Positions 8,268 through 16,529 of a stretch of DNA of 41,229 bases are shown here, piece after piece. The stretch's first letter is position 1. Each line of letters opens with the position of its first letter. This DNA is from Phycisphaerae bacterium (lineage in GTDB: Bacteria > Planctomycetota > Phycisphaerae > UBA1845 > PWPN01): assembly GCA_030372985.1 (NCBI GenBank), contig JAUCQB010000019.1, positions 1 through 41,229 of the forward strand, in the 5' to 3' direction. Both the position numbers and the translations under genes were made by a program. Below the pieces are notes generated by a model, which was not told where the DNA came from, made no database searches, and saw only the letters and a program-made list of their open reading frames with translations.

Positions 8268-10070
8268 ATGAGCACGATGACACCGGACAGTCCGACAGAC
8301 GCAGCGCCTAACAAGAAGACATTCCTTGCCTACCTGATGTTGATTTCGGGCCTCGGCGGCCTGCTCACCGGCGTCGATTTCGGCATCATCGCCGGGGCGT
8401 TGCTCTATCTCGACAAGACCGTCAACGTGACGGAGGGTGAGCTTTCCTTCGTCGTCGCCATGTATTCCATCGGCGGCTTTGCGGCGTCGCTGGTGGCGGG
8501 CATGTGCGCCGACTGGATCGGGCGCAAGAAGATGATGATCGCCGGCGGGCTGATGTTCGTCGTCAGCATCGCGCTCATTTACACCTCGCAAGGGTTCTGG
8601 TCGCTGGTCGTCGCACGGCTGCTGATGGGACTCGCCGGAGGCGTGCTCTGCGTGGTGGTACCGCTGTACATGGCCGAATCTCTGCCGGCGGCCATCCGGG
8701 GGCGCGGTACTTCGGTCTTCCAGTTCCTGATGACCGTCGGCCTGCTGGCGGCCCTGCTGATCGGTTATGTCTTCGCTGCGTGGCATGACGCGGCAGTGAA
8801 ACAGGCGGCCGGTGACACGGCACAGATTTTCGCCGCCGACAGCGCGGCATGGCGCAACATGTTCCTCACCGCGATGGTTCCCGGTCTCCTCTATACCATC
8901 GGCGCCCTGTTCCTCAAGGAGTCACCTCGCTGGTTGTTCCGGCGCAACCGCGCCGCGGAAGCGGAAAGCATCCTGCGCCGGTCGCGTAGTGAAGAAGAGA
9001 CAAGACTGGAGATTTCCGAAATGGGCCAGGCTGCCGGCAGGCAGACGGAAAGCGTCGGAATCGGCGACTTCATCTCGTCTCTCCTGCAGTACAAGTATGT
9101 GGTGCCTTTCATCATCGCCTGCATTGTGCTGGCCTGCAACCAGGCCACCGGGATTAACTCGATCATCGCGTTCTCTGCGGTGATCTTCCAGGGGGCGGGC
9201 ATGAGCGATGTGCAGGCATCGCAAAGCGGGGTGATTCTTATGTCCATCAACTGCGCGATGACGCTGGTTGGCGCAGCCCTGGTGGATCGCCTCGGGCGAA
9301 AAATCCTGCTCTCCGTCGGCACGTTCGGGATCATTGTGTCCCTGACGATTTGCGCTTTTGTGTACCGTCAGTTTGAGGCCAAGCGCGTGGACATTGCGGA
9401 CACGGTGGCGGGGCACATTTCAGTGGACGGCCGCGAGCTCTCCGTAAAGGTTGACGCGGCGACGCTCGGCTGGATGGACGGCGAACGCCCGGCACAGTTG
9501 AGCGTGCTCTACCGTTACGCGGACGACCGGGGTTATTCCCGGCAGGCCGTCGCGTCCGCCTTCTCGAACGCCCAGGAAGAAAGCGGCCGGACGCTCATTA
9601 TCAAGCCCATGGTGGATGAGAAGTTCAGGAAATTGCCCGATGGCACGATGGTCATCGAGAAAACGGAGAGAGACAAAGGGAAACTGTCTATCCTGCGGGC
9701 CAAGTACGGCCCCATCCCGTCGCCCACCACCGGCTGGCTGGTCACATGCCTTCTGTGCCTGTTCATCTGCTTTTACTCGGTGGGGCCGGGCGTCTGTGTC
9801 TGGCTGGCGTTGACCGAGTTGATGCCAACCCGCATCCGCGCGACCGGCATGGGCATTGCCATGGTGCTCAACACCGGCGTCCAGGTGGTCCTGCAGCTCT
9901 TCTTTCTCCCGGTGGTCGGCAACTACGGCTTCCATGCCATGTTCTTCCTGTGGGCCGGGTGCACGGTCATCTACTTCATCACCGCCGCGTTCTTCATGCC
10001 CGAGACCAAGGGCAAGACGCTCGAGCAAATCGAGGAATACTTCGAGCGCAGATCCCGGGCGCGGGGATAA
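8268..10070 (+). CDS. MFS sugar porter with long TM9-TM10 loop (600 aa)
   Basis: This is a sugar-porter-family major facilitator. The signatures seen are DWIGRKKMMIAGG after TM2, PLYMAESLPAAIRGRG after TM4, ESPRWL in the central loop, NQATGINSI in TM7, DRLGRK after TM8, and the terminal PETKGKTLEQIEEYF. The start is ATG 8268 behind AGGAAG. Unusually, about 120 residues (about 366-485) lie between TM9 and TM10, where related porters have only a short outer loop; with 12 segments this part would be periplasmic. It lies 21 bp after the GH94-like gene, so it probably imports the disaccharide that the phosphorylase uses. The last ~140 bp of the gene are duplicated at 13447. Confidence 0.88.
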   Translation: MSTMTPDSPTDAAPNKKTFLAYLMLISGLGGLLTGVDFGIIAGALLYLDKTVNVTEGELSFVVAMYSIGGFAASLVAGMCADWIGRKKMMIAGGLMFVVSIALIYTSQGFWSLVVARLLMGLAGGVLCVVVPLYMAESLPAAIRGRGTSVFQFLMTVGLLAALLIGYVFAAWHDAAVKQAAGDTAQIFAADSAAWRNMFLTAMVPGLLYTIGALFLKESPRWLFRRNRAAEAESILRRSRSEEETRLEISEMGQAAGRQTESVGIGDFISSLLQYKYVVPFIIACIVLACNQATGINSIIAFSAVIFQGAGMSDVQASQSGVILMSINCAMTLVGAALVDRLGRKILLSVGTFGIIVSLTICAFVYRQFEAKRVDIADTVAGHISVDGRELSVKVDAATLGWMDGERPAQLSVLYRYADDRGYSRQAVASAFSNAQEESGRTLIIKPMVDEKFRKLPDGTMVIEKTERDKGKLSILRAKYGPIPSPTTGWLVTCLLCLFICFYSVGPGVCVWLALTELMPTRIRATGMGIAMVLNTGVQVVLQLFFLPVVGNYGFHAMFFLWAGCTVIYFITAAFFMPETKGKTLEQIEEYFERRSRARG

Positions 10071-10130
10071 GCGGGGACAGAAACGAAGGGCAAGCGAAGA
10101 TGGCCATCACAGGGGCAAGGCCGCCCTGTA

Positions 10131-10292
10131 TCAGAACCAGTCCTCGATGTCGCTCCCGACGCATCTGAGCCAATCACTGAAATCCTCGATGTTCTCGCAG
10201 TCGCCGTCTCCGCAGTCGGCTCCCATCAGGACAAAGAGCAGGCTACCCGCGAGCAAGAGAAGCCAACCCCATGATCTGATCGCATGCCGCAT
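10131..10292 (-). CDS. Small secreted or membrane protein, Cys- and acid-rich (53 aa)
   Basis: A short gene starting at ATG 10292 behind GGAGG with 8-base spacing. The N-terminal half is a signal-type hydrophobic helix (WGWLLLLAGSLLFVLMG), and the C-terminal half is short, acidic and has three Cys (DCGDGDCENIEDFSDWLRCV). The residue before the first Cys is Asp, so a true lipobox is unlikely. I recognise no family. It is antisense to, and just downstream of, the sugar porter, before a plus-strand terminator. Confidence 0.5.
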   Translation of the reverse strand: MRHAIRSWGWLLLLAGSLLFVLMGADCGDGDCENIEDFSDWLRCVGSDIEDWF

Positions 10293-10427
10293 GATTCTTA
10301 CCTCCATCTGGGGCGTCCTTGGATCGCCACGCGATAAGCCAAAGCATACACTACGGACAAGCACTGATGGTCCATCCCGCGCAAGCCACAATCAAAAGCT
10401 TGCCTGGCGGGAGTTTCCCAGCCTGGC

Positions 10428-10471
10428 GAGCCCGGCTACGTGTTTAGCGTGCCGGGCTCTGGCTCTTTTTT
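10428..10471 (+). terminator. Rho-independent terminator of the sugar operon
   Basis: The stem GAGCCCGGC (10428-10436) pairs perfectly with GCCGGGCTC (10451-10459), with a 14-base loop. It is followed after five bases by a run of six T (10466-10471 region). It reads on the plus strand, about 360 bases after the porter stop, so the operon message would run antisense through the small gene at 10131-10292. Confidence 0.65.
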
Positions 10472-10574
10472 GGCTGCTGGCGGTTTGCCGTAGCATCTAA
10501 CGCTGCTCGCTGCGTCCGGCTGACACTCAGCGGCGCAGAAAAACCGGCAAACAATGTTTGATCCGCCCCCTGTC

Positions 10575-12782
10575 TCACACGGCTTTCACCCGGCGGCGAC
10601 GGCGGTCGCGCCGGAAGCAGACCAGAGCGAGAGCCAGCAGGGCGAGCGTGGTCGGCTCAGGCGTGATGCTCAGGGTGCCGGTGGTATAGAGGTTTGAGAT
10701 ATCCCAGTTCAGTGATCCGGCGAGCGGCGGCAGATGGATGTCGGCGAACGTGCCCTTGAGGGAGCCCCAGTCCACCACGTCGAACGAGTCGCCCAGCGCG
10801 GGCATGAAACCGCCGAGAAGCGAAACGTCCAGGGCACCGTCAAGTGATAACAGTCCGGCCACGCTCACCCGATCATATGCCGCGCCGGGCGTCGTTCCCG
10901 CAATCTCGATGTCGAATGCCGCCAGGGGGCCCAACTCGACATCGCCGGCGAACGAGCCGAAGCCCGGGCTGTTGCCGGGTTTCAGATCGCCGTTGATCTC
11001 GACGACGCCGGTGCCGGTGAACGGCCCTGCCCCCGTCAGGCTGCCGAAGAAAACAGTCCGGCTGCCGGCGTTGGTGCGGATCTCCGCGCCGTTGTGTGTG
11101 ACGTCGTCGAAAAACGTCACGACGCTGGCCCCGGAGGCCACGATCCTGCCGCCCCCGGAGTTGAGAACATCGCCATGGAAATCGGTGGTGCCGCCGCTGA
11201 GGGCGATCAGGCCGATGTTGCTCAGGCCGTTGCTCCCGGGATTGGCGCTGCCGCCGCGGAACACGCCTCGGCCGATGATCGAGCCGTTGCCCAGGTTCGA
11301 GAGCGTGTGCGTGTATTCGACCGTGCCACCCGCGAGGTCGATGATGCCTGGGTTGGTCAGTCCGGGCTGCTGGATGATAAGGTGATCGCCGGTTCGGGCG
11401 CGGATGGTGCCGCCCGTGCCGTTGTTCATCCCGCCTGAAAACCGACCGCTGCCCTGTACGGTACCAAAGTTGTTCGCGAAGAAGCCGGACACCGTGGCCT
11501 GCGAACCCTTCAGTTCCAGGACCCCGCCGTTGTTCTGCGCGAAATTCGCCGCACCCATCGTGCCGAAGTCCTCGATCTGGACGGTCTGGCCTGACTGGAT
11601 GGTGATCGAATCGCCGGCGGTGACCGTGCCGAACTCTCCGACGCGCAGCGGCGCGTTGATTTCGAGATTGGGTACGTTGAGGGTACCCCCTTCGACGGCC
11701 AGAGGGGTGTCGAGGTTCATCGTCCCGCCGGCGGCGGAGAGCGTCCGGTTCGTGCCCAGCGTGTGCGTGCCCGCCAGAAACAGGTCGAGCGTTGATCCGG
11801 TAATGCCGGCCGCATTGGACAGGTTGATATTGCCGGCGGACCAGTTCACGACGGCGCCCGGAGTGACGTTGAGCGTGTTCAGATTGAGAATGCCGCCGTT
11901 GACGTTGACGGTGGCCGTCGTCCGCAGGTTCGTCGTGCCGTTCAGATTGACCGTCGCCCCGGGGCCGACGGTGAGAGTTCCCGAGGCGGCGGGCGCGCCG
12001 GCAAAGGCGCCGGCGATGTTGGCGGTGCCGCTGGACGTGAACGTCGCGTTCGCACCGGTAACAGTCAGAGTTCCCACGCCCCCGGTCGTCTCACCGATTT
12101 CGACCGCCCCGACTGTCGCCGTGGCACCGTTCTGGACGACGAGGGTGCCGTTGCCCGCGCTGCCGATGCGGTACGTGTTCGGCACGGTGAGGGCCGAGCC
12201 GGACTGCGTCACCGTCACCGACCCGATTCCGCTCGAGTTGAGACCGATACCGGCCGACCCGCCGGTTGTCGTGACCGTCGAGCCACCCTGAATGGTGAGC
12301 GTGCCGGTCCCGCTGGTGCCGACGAAGAACACCCCCGAACCGATGGTCGTCGAAAGGCCCTGGTCGAAGACGGCCGAGCTGACGACATCGGCTGTACCTC
12401 CGAGGGCAAAATTACCGGGCAAAAATGTGCCGTTAACCACCCGAAGCGATGTCGGGGTAACGTTATTACCAATGCCGTTGCTGACCGTGTCGGTCTGCTG
12501 GAACGTGAAGCCATTGAGGAACCACGTCACATTGCCCTGGCTCACCGTGTGCCGCAGGATCGTGGCCGAGCCGCTGAAAGTGACGTTGTACGTGTTCGGC
12601 AGGGCAAATCGCGCGATGCCGCCCGGACCCGGCGGGCCGAGCGGCGACCAGTTCGTGGGTGTACTGAATGTGCCTCCTGAGGTGTTGATCCAGTCGAACG
12701 TCTGGGCCCGGGCCATGCCGGCCGTGGACGCGCACGTGATTCCGACAACAATCAGTACAGAATTCCTTCGTCGCATGTTCAT
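10575..12782 (-). CDS. PEP-CTERM protein with autotransporter-type beta-strand repeats (735 aa)
   Basis: An N-terminal signal peptide ends near GMARA-QTFDW. The body consists of short Gly/Thr/Asn-rich beta repeats of the autotransporter-associated kind (such as GTLTIQGGSTVTTTGG, GTLVVQNGATATVG, GTLTVGPGATVNLNG). The C-terminus is a PEP-CTERM sorting signal: PEPTTLALLALALVCF followed by an Arg cluster. Proteins of this type are exported, cut and anchored by an exosortase/archaeosortase system, whose enzyme is not in this window. The expected fold is a right-handed beta-helix on the cell surface. The ribosome site GGGAG lies 3 bases before the ATG at 12782 and 9 before the in-frame ATG at 12776, so the latter is the likelier start. 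It lies between the two copies of the sugar-porter 3' end. Confidence 0.88.
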   Translation of the reverse strand: MNMRRRNSVLIVVGITCASTAGMARAQTFDWINTSGGTFSTPTNWSPLGPPGPGGIARFALPNTYNVTFSGSATILRHTVSQGNVTWFLNGFTFQQTDTVSNGIGNNVTPTSLRVVNGTFLPGNFALGGTADVVSSAVFDQGLSTTIGSGVFFVGTSGTGTLTIQGGSTVTTTGGSAGIGLNSSGIGSVTVTQSGSALTVPNTYRIGSAGNGTLVVQNGATATVGAVEIGETTGGVGTLTVTGANATFTSSGTANIAGAFAGAPAASGTLTVGPGATVNLNGTTNLRTTATVNVNGGILNLNTLNVTPGAVVNWSAGNINLSNAAGITGSTLDLFLAGTHTLGTNRTLSAAGGTMNLDTPLAVEGGTLNVPNLEINAPLRVGEFGTVTAGDSITIQSGQTVQIEDFGTMGAANFAQNNGGVLELKGSQATVSGFFANNFGTVQGSGRFSGGMNNGTGGTIRARTGDHLIIQQPGLTNPGIIDLAGGTVEYTHTLSNLGNGSIIGRGVFRGGSANPGSNGLSNIGLIALSGGTTDFHGDVLNSGGGRIVASGASVVTFFDDVTHNGAEIRTNAGSRTVFFGSLTGAGPFTGTGVVEINGDLKPGNSPGFGSFAGDVELGPLAAFDIEIAGTTPGAAYDRVSVAGLLSLDGALDVSLLGGFMPALGDSFDVVDWGSLKGTFADIHLPPLAGSLNWDISNLYTTGTLSITPEPTTLALLALALVCFRRDRRRRRVKAV

Positions 12783-13446
12783 TATCTCCCTTCATGTATG
12801 AAGCCCGTGGACGCGCCTTTGTTAGCTGCTTGGCACCCCGGGCTCGAAGACGCCAATAGAAATGCGACAGAGTCCAGCGCTGGGTGGACTGCTGCAGAGA
12901 TCGAGGGTAATGCGGCCGCAACCTGCAGGCCGAAGCACCCTCTCCCTCTTCTCACCTTGGCTCCTCAACCAAGGTCCACCGAGATTCTAGCCAGCAGTCT
13001 GGAAGAGACCACCAGAATCAACTGGCTTTGAGCGAGGAGAGAGCACGAGTCGGCACGAGGTCGCTTATCTTCTGCCCCGCGGGCCTTCAGGGGTCCCATC
13101 CCACAAATACTTCTGCCCGGTGGTTCATGTTGCGCTCCCGACACAGCGCATCTGAACCGGCACACTTGCAGGACTGCGCAGCGCTGCCCCCGAGAAGGAC
13201 CAGGCAAGATCATCAGTTGAGCCAATGCTGAGTCAGGCAATCGGTTCCCTCAACAGCGCGAAGACACGTACACGCACTCCGGCGGATACTGATGCCGGGC
13301 AACCATGGTATTCTCGCAGCATGTTGGCAGGTCATGGCTGTTTCACCCTCGCCGGGATCGGCTCCCGGTGCGATCGCGATGCAATGGCATTTTCTCGCCA
13401 GTCCGCGGCTATCGAGTGGTCGTGCTTCGCGAGGCTCCTAACCTAG
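12783..13446. other. Long intergenic region with two hairpins
   Basis: No supportable gene. Two perfect short stem-loops are present, 12871-12890 (AGTCCA/TGGACT) and 12954-12975 (ACCTTGG/CCAAGGT). Neither is followed by a T run on either strand. They would lie in the 5' leader region of the PEP-CTERM gene if its promoter is far upstream. Confidence 0.4.
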
Positions 13447-13617
13447 GTCTTCCACGCCATGTTTTTCCTGTGGGCCGGGTGCACGGTCATCTACTTCATC
13501 ACCGCCGCGTTCTTCATGCCCGAGACCAAGGGCAAAACGCTGGAGCAAATCGAGGAATACTTCGATCGCAGGTCCCGAGCACGTGGACAGACAGAAACAC
13601 AAGTGAACGGCAGGTAA
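13447..13617 (+). pseudogene. Duplicated 3' end of the MFS sugar-porter gene
   Basis: In frame from 13447 this encodes FHAMFFLWAGCTVIYFITAA, then FFMPETKGKTLEQIEEYFDR, then a short divergent tail to TAA at 13615-13617. The first ~45 residues are almost identical to the end of the porter at 8268-10070, and the DNA from about 9925 to 10058 differs here at only about ten positions. The upstream part of a porter gene is missing: the frame is closed by TAG at 13444-13446. It is therefore a truncated copy, left by duplication or recombination, in direct orientation 3.5 kb from its parent. Confidence 0.88.
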
Positions 13618-13842
13618 ATGCGGCGAATCTGAGGGCAGGTTCTTGAAAAACACGGGGCAGGCAGGTGCAGAGCTCCGGGCCGATTCTGGCAGCCACTCTG
13701 TTTTGACTTTTTCTCGCCCATTTGTTCAGATAGTGTGCAGACTCGTCCTCGGTAGTGTGCGTCGGCTGAGCCGGTGGACCAGGCCGATTGACAGGTCGCG
13801 GCTGGTGTTTCTTGCGATGGTCGTTGGAGCACGGGCGGGCTC

Positions 13843-14793
13843 ATGGCACATACCGGCCTGGTACTCTCGGAACGCTACGAGCATCACGACACCGGTCCGC
13901 ATCATCCCGAGAGCGCTGAGCGCGCAAGAGCCATCCGCCTGCGGATGCGTGAGAGCGGCCTGGCAGACGCGGCTCTGCTCATCGACCCGAGACCGGCCGA
14001 CCCGTCGGTGATCGACCCCGTTCACCCACCTGAGTACGTATCCCGGTTCCGGCACGCCTGCGAGGTCCGGGCGGGTTTCATCGACACGCCCGAATGTCCC
14101 GTTTGCGACGAAACCTACGAGATTGCCCTCCTGGCCGTGGGCGGATTGCTGCAGGCCGTCGATGCGGTGATGGAAAAGCGCATCCGCAATGCTTTTTGCG
14201 CGGTTCGGCCCCCGGGACACCATGCGGAGCGGCGCCGGGCGATGGGCTTCTGCTATCTGAACAACATCGCGATCGCCGCCGAGTATCTGCGGTCACATTA
14301 CGGTCTGGCTCGCGTGGCGATTGTCGATTTCGACGTCCACCACGGCAACGGAACCCAGCACCAGTTCGAGCGCGACCCGAACGTGTTCTTCTGCAGCATT
14401 CATCAGGATCCGAACACCCTTTACCCAGGTTCGGGCTTTGACTGGGAGAGGGGGCAGGGCGATGCCGTCGGCACGACGCTTAATATCCCAGTGGCCGCCG
14501 GCAGCGGGGACGCAGAATACAAACGAGCATTTGAAGAGATCATCCTGCCGGCGGTCGGCGATTTCACACCGGAGTTCGTCTTGGTTTCAGCAGGCTTTGA
14601 TGGCCATCGAGATGACCCCCTCGCCTACATTCAGCTCAGCACCGCCTGTTATCACTGGATGACGTACCGATTGGTCGAGCTGTCGGGCGAGGTCGCACAA
14701 CACCGCCTGGTAAGTACCCTGGAGGGGGGCTATGACCTGGACGCCCTGGCTGACTCGACGCAAGCTCATGTGGAAGCACTGATGACTGGGTGA
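13843..14793 (+). CDS. Histone deacetylase-family amidohydrolase (316 aa)
   Basis: A complete member of the zinc-dependent HDAC/AcuC/acetylpolyamine-amidohydrolase superfamily, which removes acetyl groups from lysine side chains or polyamines. The catalytic set is intact: VRPPGHHA with His126/His127, VDFDVHHGNGTQ with zinc ligands Asp164 and His166, SAGFDGHRDDPL with Asp253, and EGGYD with the catalytic Tyr298. The length is typical of the bacterial class-II-like enzymes. It starts at ATG 13843; the ribosome site is weak. It has no signal peptide, so it is cytoplasmic. No acetyltransferase or acs gene adjoins it, so the natural substrate is open. Confidence 0.9.
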   Translation: MAHTGLVLSERYEHHDTGPHHPESAERARAIRLRMRESGLADAALLIDPRPADPSVIDPVHPPEYVSRFRHACEVRAGFIDTPECPVCDETYEIALLAVGGLLQAVDAVMEKRIRNAFCAVRPPGHHAERRRAMGFCYLNNIAIAAEYLRSHYGLARVAIVDFDVHHGNGTQHQFERDPNVFFCSIHQDPNTLYPGSGFDWERGQGDAVGTTLNIPVAAGSGDAEYKRAFEEIILPAVGDFTPEFVLVSAGFDGHRDDPLAYIQLSTACYHWMTYRLVELSGEVAQHRLVSTLEGGYDLDALADSTQAHVEALMTG

Positions 14794-14888
14794 AGCGTTC
14801 CTGGGCTGTCAGGCCTTGCTCTGACGACCGGTCAGCACGTACGCGGGACTTCTCCGAGAACTGAACACCAAGAACCAGTAGCTTCTGA

Positions 14889-15419
14889 CTACGCCACCAC
14901 GTCCACACTGCCGCTACCGGTTCCTGACACCGGAGGGGCAGCCCCGGCCGATCCGCCGCCTGCGTAAACGTCGACCGCCATCTGTTGCGTCATGGCGACC
15001 ATCTGGCTGCTTTCAAGGCTGAACTGCGAGGATGAGTACATGAAGGTGCCGCCGGCCTGAGAAGCCTGCTGCTGTTGCTGGAGGAGGCTCAACATCAGGC
15101 CGAGGAGGCCCTTCTTTTCGTCTTCATCGCTGCTTTGCATGTACTCCAGCATCAGAAGCAGGAGCATCGCCCCGAGCATCTGGTTGTCTGCCAGCACCGG
15201 GCCGTAAGTGCCCACGAAGGACTCGACATTGGCGGAGATCGATGTCTGTGAGAGCGCGACGGCCGACTGGCTGGCCGATACGGATGCTCCAGCCACCGCC
15301 CCGTTACCCTTGGCCGCCAGGCCACCGTCAATGCCGCCTGACCGGCCTGGCGGTGTGAACTGCGCCGGCTGACCCGGTACTGCTCCCCCGTAACCACTGA
15401 TTGGTGATACCGCGCTCAT
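14889..15419 (-). CDS. Hypothetical protein, Ala/Gly/Ser/Gln-rich (176 aa)
   Basis: It starts at ATG 15419 behind GGAGGAGG. The N-terminal part is low-complexity Gly/Pro/Ala, and the middle holds an amphipathic/hydrophobic helix region (NQMLGAMLLLLMLEYMQ, then KKGLLGLMLSLLQQQQQ) between acidic and Gln-rich stretches. The C-terminus is Gly/Ser/Val-rich. There is no signal peptide or known motif. A longer in-frame start at 15698 has no ribosome site and is rejected. It is tail-to-tail with the deacetylase gene. The function is unknown. Confidence 0.65.
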   Translation of the reverse strand: MSAVSPISGYGGAVPGQPAQFTPPGRSGGIDGGLAAKGNGAVAGASVSASQSAVALSQTSISANVESFVGTYGPVLADNQMLGAMLLLLMLEYMQSSDEDEKKGLLGLMLSLLQQQQQASQAGGTFMYSSSQFSLESSQMVAMTQQMAVDVYAGGGSAGAAPPVSGTGSGSVDVVA

Positions 15420-15546
15420 CGTCCCTCCTCCCGGTTTTCGCACTGTCCGCGTTACCCCTGCTCGATGGGCATGGGGCAGACCGCGTACCGACCAGGCAGG
15501 ACCGAGGTATCGGGATTCGATGCGATCGCAAAAACTTAAATAACAG

Positions 15547-15786
15547 ATGGTTACGAGGAAAGATCGGATCGTCCGATTTGTATCGTTTATGACGACGCGC
15601 TTGAAAGGGAACGGTCGAGGTTTGGTTAAGGCGCCGGAACTTCTTGGCAAGGATATGGTTGCGTCACACGGCACATTCAACGGAGCGAACACAGGCACGG
15701 TGGACGCACGGGTGCTTGCCGGTGTCCGCCGGTTCCGCGATGATCAGACCGGTCGCGTGCCGACCGTCGCCGTGACCGAGAAGTGA
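15547..15786 (+). CDS. Possible small protein overlapping the thymidine kinase start (79 aa or shorter)
   Basis: An open frame whose stop (TGA 15784-15786) overlaps a GTG start of the thymidine kinase gene by four bases, the usual sign of translational coupling. The N-terminus is basic and the remainder has no motif. The ATG at 15547 lacks a ribosome site; ATG 15657 has AAGGA before it and would give a 42-residue product. It could be a chance frame in the leader of tdk. Confidence 0.3.
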   Translation: MVTRKDRIVRFVSFMTTRLKGNGRGLVKAPELLGKDMVASHGTFNGANTGTVDARVLAGVRRFRDDQTGRVPTVAVTEK

Positions 15787-16385
15787 GTACCGCGAGGATG
15801 GCAGGGATGGCCGACAAGACCGAACACGGCAGGCAAGGCAGTCTCACGGTGGTTACCGGCTGTATGTTCAGCGGCAAGAGCGAGTTTCTGGTCGCGCAGC
15901 TTCAGGAGGTCGCCAGGCAAGGCCGGCCGCTCGCGGCTTTCAAGCACAGCTCCGATAACCGTTACGGCCATCGGGACATCGCGTCTCATAGTGGGCATCG
16001 GTTCAAGGCCGTGGCCGTGCCGGATGCATCGAGAATTGCGGAGCTGGCGGGCACGGCCGAGGTGGTTGCCGTTGATGAGGGACAGTTCTTCGCCGGCAAT
16101 CTGGTCGACGTCTGCCGGGAGCTGGCTGCCGGTGGCAAACGGGTTATCGTCGCGGGGCTGGATCTGGACTCGTGGGGCCTGCCGTTCGGTCCGATGCCCG
16201 AGTTGGCACAAACAGCCGATCGCGTCATTCGTCTTCAGGCGGTGTGCGTGAGGTGCGGCCGACCTGCCGATCACACACAGCGTCTTACCCCGATCGCCGG
16301 ACAGAAAATGGTCGGCGGTCCCGACTGCTATGAACCCCGCTGTGCTGCTTGCTTCGAAGCGCCGCCAATCGAAATGCGATGCTGA
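15783..16385 (+). CDS. tdk: Thymidine kinase, type II
   Basis: It phosphorylates thymidine to dTMP with ATP in the salvage pathway. The Walker A is GCMFSGKS (residues 26-33), the catalytic loop is VAVDEGQFF with Glu99 as general base, and the C-terminal lasso has the zinc cysteines C155/C158 (CVRC) and C187/C190 (CAAC). The length of about 195-200 residues is normal. Starts at GTG 15783 (overlapping the preceding small frame), ATG 15798 and ATG 15807 are all possible; the conserved part begins near residue 19, so the choice does not affect function. It is convergent with dnaA. Confidence 0.95.
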   Translation: MSTARMAGMADKTEHGRQGSLTVVTGCMFSGKSEFLVAQLQEVARQGRPLAAFKHSSDNRYGHRDIASHSGHRFKAVAVPDASRIAELAGTAEVVAVDEGQFFAGNLVDVCRELAAGGKRVIVAGLDLDSWGLPFGPMPELAQTADRVIRLQAVCVRCGRPADHTQRLTPIAGQKMVGGPDCYEPRCAACFEAPPIEMRC

Positions 16386-16421
16386 CAGCTCGTGCGTCGC
16401 CCGCTCCGTTTTCGGCGGCAT

Positions 16422-16450
16422 TCCCGGAACACGCGGGATATCATTTTTTT
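16422..16450 (+). terminator. Probable terminator of tdk
   Basis: TCCCG (16422-16426) and CGGGA (16434-16438) form a short stem 37 bases after the tdk stop, followed after five bases by seven T (16444-16450). The stem is short and the T run slightly displaced, so the call is moderate. Confidence 0.45.
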
Positions 16451-16529
16451 CCGACGAGACCTGCGGTCCCAGGTTGCGCATACCGGACGGCCAAGCGGAC
16501 CGTGTTCCCGCGCAGCCAGGCTTCCCGAA

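Noticed and set aside
11404..12291. 295-codon plus-strand frame, Pro/Val-rich
   Set aside because: It mirrors the repeats of the PEP-CTERM gene on the other strand; the regular composition comes from that gene.
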